A stretch of DNA of 64,000 nucleotides from Ferruginibacter sp. (GCA_025352695.1 JANXSK010000122.1:1-64000), one strand, 5' to 3'; numbered from the stretch's first letter, positions 1 to 8,457 are shown. Translations and numbers: made by a program. Notes: generated by a model not told the origin, from the sequence alone.

Positions 1-56
1 TCGAACCATCGTAAAAAGTTTTGCAGACTTACACCTAACCACTCGGCCACGTGACT
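1..56 (-). tRNA. tRNA-Cys (anticodon GCA), 3' part cut off by the window edge
   Basis: Read on the minus strand, the 5' end at base 56 starts a 7-base acceptor strand (AGTCACG). A D arm with GCC/GGT stem, an anticodon loop CTGCAAA with anticodon GCA (plus-strand bases 22-24), a four-base variable loop and the start of the T arm (GATGG, TTCGA) follow. The 3' half of the T arm and the acceptor are beyond the window. The first pair of the anticodon stem is T-T, so the stem has four good pairs. The anticodon GCA and the overall layout fit tRNA-Cys. Confidence 0.88.
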
Positions 57-119
57 ATTTTGATGTAGTACACATCTTTATAAAAAGCTACAGCATAATT
101 AGTTATATTTTTTACTGTA

Positions 120-151
120 CAAAAATAAGTGCTAAATATTAGTCTACCAAA
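120..151 (-). promoter_or_regulatory. Candidate Bacteroidota promoter for tRNA-Cys
   Basis: On the minus strand a -7 element TATTTTTG (bases 120-127) and a -33 TTTG (148-151) are 20 bases apart. This fits the TTTG-N(19-21)-TAnnTTTG promoter pattern known for the primary sigma factor of this phylum. Transcription would begin near 113, giving a leader of about 57 bases before the tRNA 5' end. The -33 box lies in the loop of the inverted repeat at 130-172. Confidence 0.45.
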
Positions 152-172
152 TCAATAGACTAATATTTAGCA
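130..172. repeat. Perfect 17-bp inverted repeat
   Basis: Arms at 130-146 and 156-172 are perfect reverse complements of 17 bases with a 9-base centre. The repeat is AT-rich and overlaps the putative promoter of the tRNA-Cys gene, so it could be an operator. As a hairpin on the minus strand it is followed by TTATTTTTG, so a terminator is also possible. No protein gene lies between it and the hom terminator at 464-489. Confidence 0.75.
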
Positions 173-356
173 AATAATGAAAAAATAATTCCAGCGATAG
201 TAAGGGGTATTTTAATTTGATTAAAATTTAAATTCATTGTATCAGAAAATTAAAGGTGTTGTTTCGAAAGAACAGTTTCTTTAAAAATGTAGTAAATATA
301 TTGTTTGTACTTAGCTGTAATTTGAAGCGAATTATAGGCTTATTAATATATTATAG

Positions 357-449
357 AGGTTGCAATAAAAGTTAAAAAGGGAGATGAAGTACAAGAGGGC
401 GATGCAACGATGATCCACAGAATTGTTACGCCCGGACAAATATTTTAAT
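357..449 (+). pseudogene. Possible gene remnant with a KKGDEVQEGD-like motif
   Basis: An open stretch of 30 codons with no start codon follows a TAG at 354-356 and ends at TAA 447-449. It contains VKKGDEVQEGD, which resembles the hairpin of lipoyl/biotinyl-type or M23-associated barrel domains. It is too short to name a family. It may be the tail of a lost gene or chance. The rest of the interval 57-527 has no gene that I can see apart from the promoter, the inverted repeat and the hom terminator. Confidence 0.2.
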
Positions 450-463
450 AATAAATAGGTATA

Positions 464-489
464 AAAAAGCCCACTGAATCAGCAGGCTG
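464..489 (-). terminator. Intrinsic terminator of the metB-hom operon
   Basis: On the minus strand, AGCCTGCTG and CAGTGGGCT form a 9-bp stem (two G-U pairs) with a 3-base loop ATT, directly followed by six T. It lies 39 bases after the stop codon of hom. Confidence 0.6.
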
Positions 490-527
490 TGACAAGAGAT
501 AAAATAAAGAAAACTACATAAAAAAAC

Positions 528-1781
528 TTACACAACACCCGCCAGCTCCAGACTTCGTTTGCATATTTTTTTATAGTCAATGTTTTCTATTACTGCATCC
601 GGGCATACAATCAGTGATACTCCTTGTTGTTTCCACCAGTCTAATTTAAATAATTTTTCAGCATGTACCACTCCAATCAACCAGCTATAATGAAATACGT
701 TGTGCCATTCTTCTATCCACTCAAAATGATTTTTATCAATCTTTTCAATGGCATCAACACTTACAAATACCTTTAAATAATAATCGTTGCTCAGCTGTGT
801 ATCTGTTTTATGAGCGATCTTTTTATACTCGTATTTATAATCATAGCGTAGGGCAGAAATATCACTTAACACAGCCGATGCTGTAGGAAATGCGCCTGCA
901 CCTTTGCCTTTAAAAAAATGCTTATCTGCAAAACTGCTTTCGGTGGTAATGGCGTTAAACTCATTTTGTACTTGGTACAAATCATCGGCTTCGGTAACGA
1001 ATTGCGGCAATACAAATGCCACCAGTTTTCTGTTGGCGAGCTTTTGTGCATTGGCTACTAATTTAATGCTGTACTTTTTTTCTTTGGCTACGGTGGCATC
1101 CTGCAAAGAAATATTGGTGATGCCGTTAAAAATAAACTTGTCTGTTGTAGCAATGATGCCAAAGGAATGTGCTAATAAAATACTGAGTTTATTGGCAGCA
1201 TCAAAACCGCCTATATCTAATATCGGATTACTTTCTGCAAAGCCCAGTTGTTTGGCAAGCAGTAAGGCTTCGTTAAATTGTACCTGCTCCTGAAATATTT
1301 TAGTAAGGATAAAATTGGTGGAACCATTGATGATGCCTCGGAAAGATTGTAACAAATCGTTGTCATAATATTCTTCCAGGTTACGGATGATGGGCATGCT
1401 GGCACAACAGGCAGCTTCGTATAAAAACGGGGTTTTGTGTTTTTGCTGCAATGTGTACAATTCTTCAAAATGTTCCGCTATCATTTTTTTATTGGCACTT
1501 ACTACCGCCTTGCCACTTTGCAGCGCCTTTTTTATAATAATAAAAGCAGCGTCCGCATCATCTATCAATTCAACAATTACATTGATGTTTTCATCATCCA
1601 GTAAAGTGTCGGCATTGTCAGTAAAATGTGTTGCTGCAAGGCTTCTTTTTTTATCAATATTTTTTATACATATTTTGTTGATGGATGCCTGAAGGGTGGT
1701 CGTGCTATGCAATACATCGTATAAACCTTTGCCCACTACTCCAAAACCAAATAGGCCGATGCAGAGTTTGTTTGTTGACAT
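528..1781 (-). CDS. hom: Homoserine dehydrogenase
   Basis: Predicted cytoplasmic enzyme reducing aspartate semialdehyde to homoserine with NAD(P)H, the branch point to threonine and methionine. The N-terminus has the nucleotide-binding loop GFGVVGKG (residues about 12-19). The central catalytic domain includes the substrate-binding stretch GGFDAANKLSILLAH, and near residue 295 the family motif GKGAGAFPTASAV is intact. At 417 residues it is a monofunctional form without a fused aspartate kinase; the region after residue 330 is not a clear ACT domain. The start ATG at 1779-1781 directly precedes the Rossmann fold. It follows the metB-like gene by 15 bases and shares the riboswitch-controlled leader, so methionine supply probably sets its expression. 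Confident in the enzyme call. Confidence 0.95.
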   Translation of the reverse strand: MSTNKLCIGLFGFGVVGKGLYDVLHSTTTLQASINKICIKNIDKKRSLAATHFTDNADTLLDDENINVIVELIDDADAAFIIIKKALQSGKAVVSANKKMIAEHFEELYTLQQKHKTPFLYEAACCASMPIIRNLEEYYDNDLLQSFRGIINGSTNFILTKIFQEQVQFNEALLLAKQLGFAESNPILDIGGFDAANKLSILLAHSFGIIATTDKFIFNGITNISLQDATVAKEKKYSIKLVANAQKLANRKLVAFVLPQFVTEADDLYQVQNEFNAITTESSFADKHFFKGKGAGAFPTASAVLSDISALRYDYKYEYKKIAHKTDTQLSNDYYLKVFVSVDAIEKIDKNHFEWIEEWHNVFHYSWLIGVVHAEKLFKLDWWKQQGVSLIVCPDAVIENIDYKKICKRSLELAGVV

Positions 1782-1796
1782 TGTTAGTATTTTTAA

Positions 1797-2987
1797 TTAT
1801 GCTGATTGAGATGTAAGTTGTTGTTGAGTTGCCGCCTTTAATTCGTTAATTTTTACAAAGGCCTGATCCAGATCTGCAATTAAATCTTCTACTTCTTTCA
1901 GGCCTACACTTAAACGGATCAGGCTGTCATTTACACCGTTGGCTCTTCTTATATCAGCCGGAATACTTTTGTGCGTCATGTTTGCCGGGGGACTGATCAG
2001 GCTTTTAATGCCACCTAAACTTTCAGCTAGTAAAAAATATTTTGTACCCGTAATAAATGCAATCGCTACAGCTTTTGTATCTTCTTTTAAAGCAAAAGAA
2101 ACTATACCACCAAAGCCTTTGGCCTGTTTTTTTGCAATGTGGTGATTGTGATGAGTTCTTAAACCCGGGTAAAATATTTTATCTACCAAAGGATGCGTTG
2201 ATAAATAAACAGCGAGTTCCTGTGCATTGAGGCAATGTTGTTTTACACGAAGGTGCAGGGTTTCAATACCACGAATCAGCAACCAACTATCGAAGGGCGA
2301 AATAATAGCACCACAGGCATTTTGCAGGAATTTTATTTTTGCTCCAAGGTCTGCATTGTTGGTTATAACAATGCCTGCAATAAGATCGCTGTGGCCACCT
2401 AAATATTTGATAGCAGAATGCACCACTATATCGGCTCCCAAAGTAAGGGGTTGCTGCAAAGCTGGAGAAGTAAAAGTGCTGTCAACGCATAGCAGGCAAT
2501 TACTGGCTTTTGCAATTTTTGCAATGGCTTCAATATCGCTTATTTTTAAAGTTGGGTTGGTAGGTGTTTCTAGCCAGATTAGTTTTGTATTGATGGTAAT
2601 GGCATTAAAAATATTTTCCACATTGGTGGTATCTACATAGGTAATTTTAATCCCAAATTTTTCATACACCTGCGTAAATAATCTAAATGCCCCTCCATAG
2701 ATATCATCAACCGCCACAATTTCATCACCTGATTTTAAAAGTTTACATACTGCATCAATAGCCGCTAACCCACTGCTGAAAGCGGATGCGCAGCTGCCTT
2801 TTTCGAGTTTTGCAATTATGTCTTCCAGCACTTCCCTTGTTGGGTTGTTGCTTCTTGCATAATCATAGCCCTTGTTTATGCCAGGGGCATCCTGTATAAA
2901 AGTGCTGGTTTGATAAATGGGTAAGCTGATTGCGACTGTAAGCGGATCAACCGGAATGCTGTGAAGTAATTGTGTTGCGTTGCTCAT
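1797..2987 (-). CDS. metB: Cystathionine gamma-synthase/beta-lyase family PLP enzyme
   Basis: Member of the Cys/Met metabolism PLP-dependent family (fold type I), 396 residues, the usual length. Visible motifs are YDYARSNNPTREVLE near residue 42, SSGLAAIDAV at 71-80 that binds the cofactor phosphate, WLETPTNPTLK at 138-148, CVDSTFTSP at 167-175, and the Schiff-base lysine K194 in HSAIKYLGGHSD (most relatives have SATKYLGGHSD). The reaction is either O-acyl-homoserine plus cysteine to cystathionine, or cystathionine cleavage; sequence alone does not separate these. The gene is the first of an operon with hom and lies behind a SAM-I riboswitch, which favours methionine synthesis over other family roles. 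The symbol is therefore provisional. No Shine-Dalgarno sequence is seen, as usual in this phylum. Confidence 0.87.
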   Translation of the reverse strand: MSNATQLLHSIPVDPLTVAISLPIYQTSTFIQDAPGINKGYDYARSNNPTREVLEDIIAKLEKGSCASAFSSGLAAIDAVCKLLKSGDEIVAVDDIYGGAFRLFTQVYEKFGIKITYVDTTNVENIFNAITINTKLIWLETPTNPTLKISDIEAIAKIAKASNCLLCVDSTFTSPALQQPLTLGADIVVHSAIKYLGGHSDLIAGIVITNNADLGAKIKFLQNACGAIISPFDSWLLIRGIETLHLRVKQHCLNAQELAVYLSTHPLVDKIFYPGLRTHHNHHIAKKQAKGFGGIVSFALKEDTKAVAIAFITGTKYFLLAESLGGIKSLISPPANMTHKSIPADIRRANGVNDSLIRLSVGLKEVEDLIADLDQAFVKINELKAATQQQLTSQSA

Positions 2988-3127
2988 GATAAAAATTTAT
3001 TCCGGTATTTTTATTTTGACCAGAGGATGAAAAAATTTCTTTCACGCTTTTCAAGAAATTTTTTTTATCGGCTGAGTTTTGAGTTTCTCTAGTATCATCC
3101 TGCAAAGGCTTGATGTGTAGGGGCAAC

Positions 3128-3159
3128 AAAAAAGCTCATCCGATAAATCAGATGAGCTT
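3128..3159 (-). terminator. Riboswitch-controlled intrinsic terminator (attenuator)
   Basis: On the minus strand AAGCTCATC and GATGAGCTT form a perfect 9-bp stem (plus coordinates 3151-3159 and 3132-3140) followed by six T. It sits between the SAM aptamer and metB, about 140 bases before the start codon. The segment 3142-3153, in its loop and 5' arm, can instead pair with the 3' strand of aptamer helix P1 (3192-3203), which would abolish the terminator. Confidence 0.85.
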
Positions 3160-3197
3160 ATAATATTTTGTGTTGATATTTTGAGCTGTGAATCTGA

Positions 3198-3336
3198 CTT
3201 ATCTTCCCGCTGTTTCAACATGCGCTGCATGAAAAAACGGGATGGAATTGGCACCTTTTCTTTAACTTCCAGAAGGAATTAAAAGATAGGTTGTCAAGGC
3301 GTCATCGGGCCATTACCCTCTGCCTTTCTTGATAAG
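3198..3336 (-). ncRNA. SAM-I (S-box) riboswitch aptamer
   Basis: The minus strand reads CTTATCAAGAAAGGCAGAGG at the 5' end, then TGGCCCGATGACGCC, GACAACC, GGTGCCAATTCC and a closing GATAAG, all in the order of the S-box consensus. Helix P1 is CTTATC (3331-3336) with GATAAG (3198-3203). The ligand is S-adenosylmethionine by family knowledge. High SAM should stabilise P1 and let the downstream terminator (3128-3159) form; low SAM frees the P1 3' strand to make the antiterminator. The controlled operon is metB-hom. Confidence 0.95.
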
Positions 3337-3356
3337 CGATAATTAAAGAACTAGAA

Positions 3357-3389
3357 CAAAGGTATTACCACTACTTTTAAAATTCCAAA
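3357..3389 (-). promoter_or_regulatory. Promoter of the riboswitch-metB-hom transcript
   Basis: Minus-strand -7 element TACCTTTG (3357-3364) and -33 TTTG (3386-3389) are separated by 21 bases. This matches the Bacteroidota promoter pattern and would start the RNA about 14 bases before the aptamer. Confidence 0.65.
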
Positions 3390-3550
3390 TAATTCTTTTT
3401 TAATAATTATAAGAACATGCTGTAAATATTGCTGGCATTGAATTATAGGAGGATATATTTTTTTATTTTAAACCGTTACAGCCATTTTTTATACAACATT
3501 ACCCAAAAGATTTTTATCTTGTTGGCGAGGATAAATTTAACTGACCCACT

Positions 3551-5704
3551 ATGTACAATATTCAGCAAACATTACAACAATACTTTGGCTATAATTCTTT
3601 TCGCCATAATCAGGAAGAAATTATCGACAATGTATTGGCAAAAAAGGATAGTATTGTTTTAATGCCAACGGGTGGTGGTAAATCTTTGTGTTACCAGATT
3701 CCTGCATTGGTGTTGGAAGGCGTTACAATAGTAGTGTCGCCCTTGATTGCATTGATGAAAGACCAAGTAGATGCGTTGAAATTAAATGGTGTTGCAGCAG
3801 CTTTTTTAAATTCTTCCCAATCTTCTTCCGAGCAGGCTGCTATTATTCAGCAATTAAAAAATGGCCGCCTTAAATTATTATATGTAGCACCCGAACGTTT
3901 GCTGGGGCAGAATGGATTACTTAATTATTTAAAGGAGATTAAAGTATCGTTGTTTGCCATTGATGAAGCACATTGTATTAGCCATTGGGGGCATGATTTT
4001 AGGCCGGAATATTTAGTGCTGGGGCAATTAAAAAAACAGTTTCCTGCGGTACCAATTATTGCCTTAACAGCTACGGCTGATTCGCTTACAAAAAAGGATA
4101 TTATTCAGAAGCTGGAAGTAACGGATTACACCGTGTATGAAAATTCTTTTAACCGGCCTAACATTAGTTATTATATCCAGCAAAAGCGAAATTACTTTAG
4201 TCAGTTAATCAGTTTTTTATCTGAACATAAAGAAGATAGTGGTATTATTTATTGCCTTAGCCGCAGCTCGGTTGAAAAGCTTGCTACAGATTTAAAAGAG
4301 GCAGGATATGCTGCAGCAGCATATCATGCAGGGCTGGATAAAAATATTAAAGAGCAAAATCAGGATCGTTTTTTAAAAGATGAAATAAAAATTATTGTGG
4401 CAACAATTGCCTTTGGTATGGGTATTAATAAAAGCAATGTACGGTTTGTAGTGCATGTTGATTTACCAAAAAATATTGAAGGGTATTACCAAGAAACAGG
4501 TAGGGCTGGAAGAGATGGATTACCCAGTGAAGCTATTTTATTTTACAGTTCGGCAGATGTGTTTAAATTAAAAAGTTTTGCCAGGGTAGAAGGTAATGAA
4601 GCACAGAGCAAAGTAATGCTAAAAAAGCTTGATCAGATGGCTGCATTTTGCGAAACACGGCAATGCCGCCGCAAGTATTTATTAAATTATTTTGATGAAC
4701 CTGCTGCTAATTTTTGCGGTAGTTGCGATGTATGTTTAAGCCAGGAAGAAAAAGCAGATGCAACGATTGAAGCCCAAAAATTATTGAGTGCTGTAACCCG
4801 TTTGCAGGAAAGGTTTGGTATAAATTATGTGATTGATTTTTTAAGAGGAAGCAGTACTACCAAAACTGAACACCAGTCTATTAAAACGTTTGGCATAGGT
4901 AAAGATATTAGTAAAGATCAATGGAAAGTATATGTAAGAGATATGTTGCAAATGGGATACCTGCAACAGAGTGATACAGAATATCCTGTACTGCAATTGA
5001 ATGCCGTAAGCAGGCAGATATTGAAAGGTGAAATGAAAGTGATGCTGGTAAAATCTGTTTCTGTAAACAAAGAAATAGTACAAAAAAGCAGTGTGGAAGA
5101 ACCTGTGCATCCAGACCTGTTTAAAAAACTAAAAGCCATCCGGTATGATCTGGCGAAAGCCGAAAATGTAGCGGCCTTCCAGGTTTTTAGTGATGCTACA
5201 TTGGTCGAACTGGCTACTTACTTGCCACTCACTAATGCAGCACTGGCCAAAATTTCCGGCTTTGGGGATATTAAACTGGCGAAATACGGCAACCAGTTTT
5301 CAGATGCCATTATAGATTATTGCAGGGCTAATAACCTCACTACAAAAATTGATGCAAAAGTACCCAAGCGGCAACGCAAATCTTCTGCCGTTGAAAAAAC
5401 TATAGATACCAAAAAGCTAAGCCAGCAACTGTTTCAACTGGGCCGGTCGGTTGATGAAATTGCTTTTGAAAGAGGTCTCTCCACTGGTACTGTTGAAGGC
5501 CACCTGGCACATTTTATTTTCTCCGGTGAACTGAAAATTAATGAACTGGTAAATGCAGAAAAGTTGAAAGTTATTGCCGGCGCCATAAAAGCAAATAACA
5601 ACAGCATTGCCGTTGCACCCATAAAACAAAAGCTCGGCGATGGTTATAGCTACGGAGAAATTACTGCTGTGATGAATTATTTGCGACGGATGAGTGAGGC
5701 GTAA
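3551..5704 (+). CDS. recQ: ATP-dependent DNA helicase RecQ
   Basis: A 3'-5' DNA helicase of recombination and replication repair. Walker A is TGGGKS near residue 40; the DEAH box reads AIDEAHCISHWGHDFRPEY near residue 137; TATAD (motif III), IIYCLSRSSVE (motif IV), and GRAGRDGLPS (motif VI) follow. The zinc-binding cysteines of the RQC region are in CETRQCRRKYLL...CGSCDVC at about 366-395. An HRDC-like domain occupies about 520-600. After it comes a helix-turn-helix-like tail (RSVDEIAFERGLSTGTVEGH) as in the helicase-associated C-terminal domain of longer RecQ forms; 717 residues fits that class. It converges with the gene ending at 5706, with one base between stop codons. Confidence 0.96.
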   Translation: MYNIQQTLQQYFGYNSFRHNQEEIIDNVLAKKDSIVLMPTGGGKSLCYQIPALVLEGVTIVVSPLIALMKDQVDALKLNGVAAAFLNSSQSSSEQAAIIQQLKNGRLKLLYVAPERLLGQNGLLNYLKEIKVSLFAIDEAHCISHWGHDFRPEYLVLGQLKKQFPAVPIIALTATADSLTKKDIIQKLEVTDYTVYENSFNRPNISYYIQQKRNYFSQLISFLSEHKEDSGIIYCLSRSSVEKLATDLKEAGYAAAAYHAGLDKNIKEQNQDRFLKDEIKIIVATIAFGMGINKSNVRFVVHVDLPKNIEGYYQETGRAGRDGLPSEAILFYSSADVFKLKSFARVEGNEAQSKVMLKKLDQMAAFCETRQCRRKYLLNYFDEPAANFCGSCDVCLSQEEKADATIEAQKLLSAVTRLQERFGINYVIDFLRGSSTTKTEHQSIKTFGIGKDISKDQWKVYVRDMLQMGYLQQSDTEYPVLQLNAVSRQILKGEMKVMLVKSVSVNKEIVQKSSVEEPVHPDLFKKLKAIRYDLAKAENVAAFQVFSDATLVELATYLPLTNAALAKISGFGDIKLAKYGNQFSDAIIDYCRANNLTTKIDAKVPKRQRKSSAVEKTIDTKKLSQQLFQLGRSVDEIAFERGLSTGTVEGHLAHFIFSGELKINELVNAEKLKVIAGAIKANNNSIAVAPIKQKLGDGYSYGEITAVMNYLRRMSEA

Positions 5705-5705
5705 G

Positions 5706-6257
5706 TTAATCGTTCATATTTTTAGTCATCCACTCTGCCTGGGAACCCGCTGTTTTTTCTATCGTTACCTTATTGGCTATTTTACCCTGACCTTTAATAA
5801 TTGACTCTGTTACATAAGAATGTTCGATGGCTTCACTTTCTTTCATCCCAAACAGCTTTATCAGCGGAATCATTTTATCGCTCCCAAAATGTTTAAACAA
5901 CGGTTCGTCCATAGCACTGAAAATGGGAATGTTTGTAAGCTGCCAGTCTTTTACCAGTTCCAGTTCTTTTGCAGGCAATGGGTAATGTTCTAAAAATACA
6001 GGTTGATGGTTTTTTAGTATGGCTATATCTATTTTATCGACCGTTGTTATTCTGGCCTCATCAATTCCATTCTGTAAGAAAAATACTTTGTACGTTTTGG
6101 CTGTTTCATTAAACCATGCGATAAAAATAGCTTCCGGTTGTGTTTTGGCTAATTGCATGCAGGCATTCATTTTGCCGGTTGAATGGATGTATACTTTGTC
6201 TTTAAAAACAGCAGGAGATTCGGTGTCTTCTTTTTTGCCGAATAGAGTTGATAACAT
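5706..6257 (-). CDS. Small SecA-related protein without ATPase motor
   Basis: 183 residues of cytoplasmic character with no signal peptide. Residues about 118-160 (PLFKHFGSDKMIPLIKLFGM, then EAIEHSYVTESI...GQGKIANKV) resemble the SecA stretch in which the second nucleotide-binding fold ends and the helical scaffold begins (DLM.RFG.D....LM..LG.....IEH..V..SI..AQ.KVE). The front half (IFIAWFNETAKTYKVFFLQN, PVFLEHYPLPAKE) could be an alpha/beta core equivalent to that second fold. Walker A and DEAD boxes are absent, so it cannot be a translocation motor. Function unknown; automatic annotation may call it SecA. It is read away from uvrA and convergent with recQ. Confidence 0.7.
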   Translation of the reverse strand: MLSTLFGKKEDTESPAVFKDKVYIHSTGKMNACMQLAKTQPEAIFIAWFNETAKTYKVFFLQNGIDEARITTVDKIDIAILKNHQPVFLEHYPLPAKELELVKDWQLTNIPIFSAMDEPLFKHFGSDKMIPLIKLFGMKESEAIEHSYVTESIIKGQGKIANKVTIEKTAGSQAEWMTKNMND

Positions 6258-6394
6258 GGAGGATGTTTGTGGGGTGCAAATTAGGGAAAGATCATGTGCA
6301 TTTAATTTTGCAATGTTTTATGCAAAATTAGAAATTAAGAATCAACAAGTGATAATAGTAGAACCTTTTCGAATTGACAAATAGGGAAATATGA

Positions 6395-7315
6395 TTAAGA
6401 ATAAAGTTTCTCAATTTCAGAACACCAAGATTTTATATTGGTGTAAAGTGTATCATTAATTTTATTCGGTAAGTAATCTATAATTCTAAACCTATCGAAA
6501 ACTAAACCAGCCTCATTTGCCCTTGGTGTCCAAATTTCTTTGGGGAAATATTGAGCACAAAAGAACATTCTTATAGGTTTTAAAACAGGTTGTTTGGAAA
6601 ACCATGTATTACAAAAGGCATCTGCATTAAGTTCTGATAATCTATCTTGCCAACTGGTACCTGTTTTACATTGACCAAAAGCAATAATTTGTGAGACTTT
6701 TTTATCTGTGAAACCTTTCCATGCGATGACATCAATATTGTCATCTTGAGGATGATATGCATCATGTTTATGAATCTCCCCACCTTCTCCTATTTTTTTT
6801 GCTATGAGACTTAACTTGTTTCTAAAACCAACAACATCGGTATTGCTGGTACCTAATATTTCCACATTTGAATTCTCTCCAAAAAAAGAAACCGCAATTT
6901 CTGCTGATAGGTTTTCAAACAATTTTGTGCCGTCAATACCATTCTGAATTTTATCATTTGTCATATTCAGCCGGGTTGATAATAACAGAAAGCGATAAAC
7001 TAAGGTAAAAAGATTTTCATCATGATTATATTTTAAAGTGTAGTCATTATTTTGTAATTCAAACGGGTATTGATTTCTGGTGTGATCTTTTCTGTTTTTA
7101 ATCTCTGATGAAATTTCATCCAGTTTATTAATGAATTTATCTGTGTCGTCTTCAATGCCATTAATAATTAGTTCATCGGAAACTAACATCGGAGATTTTA
7201 TTAAATCTAATAAAGAAAGACTGCCCCTTTTTTTGAGAGCTTTATATTCAGCATAATCAGCCCATTCCTGAGATGATGTTCTGAGATTCGGTATGCCATT
7301 CGGTATTTTAAACAT
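6395..7315 (-). CDS. Putative PD-(D/E)XK-type nuclease of a methyltransferase/ParB module
   Basis: 306 residues, no signal peptide or membrane segment. I do not recognise a named family. A likely nuclease core can be read: a helix with glutamate in LFENLSAEIAVSFFG (about 131-145), DDNIDVIAWKGF with acidic residues, then a strand ending IIAFGQCKTG, where Q-C-K matches the (D/E/Q)-x-K element of restriction-endonuclease-like folds such as Mrr. This assignment is inference from motif order and spacing. It is the last gene of a three-gene unit: its start lies two bases after the stop of the ParB-like gene. That context, behind an adenine methyltransferase, supports a restriction or defence role. 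Alternative: a DNA-binding accessory protein. Confidence 0.6.
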   Translation of the reverse strand: MFKIPNGIPNLRTSSQEWADYAEYKALKKRGSLSLLDLIKSPMLVSDELIINGIEDDTDKFINKLDEISSEIKNRKDHTRNQYPFELQNNDYTLKYNHDENLFTLVYRFLLLSTRLNMTNDKIQNGIDGTKLFENLSAEIAVSFFGENSNVEILGTSNTDVVGFRNKLSLIAKKIGEGGEIHKHDAYHPQDDNIDVIAWKGFTDKKVSQIIAFGQCKTGTSWQDRLSELNADAFCNTWFSKQPVLKPIRMFFCAQYFPKEIWTPRANEAGLVFDRFRIIDYLPNKINDTLYTNIKSWCSEIEKLYS

Positions 7316-7317
7316 AA

Positions 7318-8445
7318 CTATTCGTCTCCAAAAATTCTTTTTTTCTGTTCAATAATTCCCTGTAAAGATTTCCATTTCTGCTCCATCGCATCATACAGGT
7401 CATCTGCGATCTGAGCAATTGTAGCTGCATGTTTCAATAAACTTTCATCTTTACCATCAAATCCTTCTGTAAGATAGGATTGAGCCTTTTGGAGTGCCCT
7501 TTTAGCTTCTAATAAATTTTGTTCAAATGTTTTATCTTTAGGCTGACTTATTTCATAGGCTTGGATAAGTGAAACGCCATCTTTCAATGCAAGAACAGCT
7601 TCCTTATTTTTAATTACGGCTTCTAAATGTCTTAGGTCAGGATTTTGGGACTGAATTAGTGCGGGGGCATCATTCTTTTTGCTACCAAATAACCAAGTCA
7701 GCAATTCTTGAAGATTATCATACTTATCTTCAGGTACAGGATTTTTTTTATCTTCGGGAACATCCTTAATTGATAAAAACTCTTTAAAACCTTCGTAATT
7801 CAACCCGGTGTATAGGTGAGAAAAGTAAAGCCTTGGTGCTTGAATATCACCTCTGTCAAATCTTTTTAAATGCTCTGCTTGCTGAATTACCTGTAAACCT
7901 TGATAAAGTTTCTCTACTGTTTTATTTGTGTCTCCAATTTGAGATGCTATCTCATCTAAAGAAATTCCAAATTCATTTCTTATCTGAGAAATATATTGTG
8001 CTTTAGCATAACTTCCCCATTTCGCAGGTCCGTTTATATGTTTAAACCCTATAAATTTCCATGCATCTTCTCTTTTATTTACAAATATTACTGGTAATTT
8101 ATTTAACTGTTCTCTTACAGCAGGCGAAACTGCAAGAAGGTTTTTATTAAATCCGATATTGTCTGCATATATTGGATTTAAAATACATTTAACTGCCGCC
8201 AATCTCCTGTTGCCTTCAATAATTATATTCTTTCCTTTTTCTTTAATCCCAATTAGAGGTTCATTATCAAAAAAGCCACTTGCCTTTATGGACAAAACGA
8301 TTTCTTCAACGCCCATTACATTCCATAAGATTGAAATAATTTCTTCATCTTTTGCGGGTGATGAAATATTAAATTCTGAAATTCTGGGATTACTGGAATC
8401 AAATGAAAGTTCATCTGGACTTATGTAATCAATCTGTCTTTTCAT
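7318..8445 (-). CDS. ParB/sulfiredoxin-fold protein of the methyltransferase module
   Basis: 375 residues. The N-terminal 110 residues are ParB-like: MKRQIDYISPDELSFDSSNP is typical of the first strand, and IIIEGNRRLAAVKCI matches the ParB box (EGxRRLxA) that forms the nucleotide-binding or catalytic pocket. GFKHINGPAKWGSYAKAQYI and DEIASQIGDTNKTVEKLYQG next to it look like ParB motif II/III and a helix-turn-helix. The C-terminal half is helical with coiled-coil character. It is not a chromosomal ParB, since no parA or parS neighbour exists. Proteins of this layout are often found next to methyltransferases and nucleases; here it lies 12 bases after the methyltransferase gene and two before the nuclease candidate. 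Likely DNA recognition or CTP/ATP-dependent switch; exact role unknown. Confidence 0.82.
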   Translation of the reverse strand: MKRQIDYISPDELSFDSSNPRISEFNISSPAKDEEIISILWNVMGVEEIVLSIKASGFFDNEPLIGIKEKGKNIIIEGNRRLAAVKCILNPIYADNIGFNKNLLAVSPAVREQLNKLPVIFVNKREDAWKFIGFKHINGPAKWGSYAKAQYISQIRNEFGISLDEIASQIGDTNKTVEKLYQGLQVIQQAEHLKRFDRGDIQAPRLYFSHLYTGLNYEGFKEFLSIKDVPEDKKNPVPEDKYDNLQELLTWLFGSKKNDAPALIQSQNPDLRHLEAVIKNKEAVLALKDGVSLIQAYEISQPKDKTFEQNLLEAKRALQKAQSYLTEGFDGKDESLLKHAATIAQIADDLYDAMEQKWKSLQGIIEQKKRIFGDE

Positions 8446-8457
8446 AATTTTTTAATT

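Noticed and set aside
3429-3662. Open frame of 77 codons overlapping the recQ start
   Set aside because: Out of frame with recQ, Ile/Phe/Leu-rich by AT bias, and recQ has a full conserved N-terminus over the same bases.
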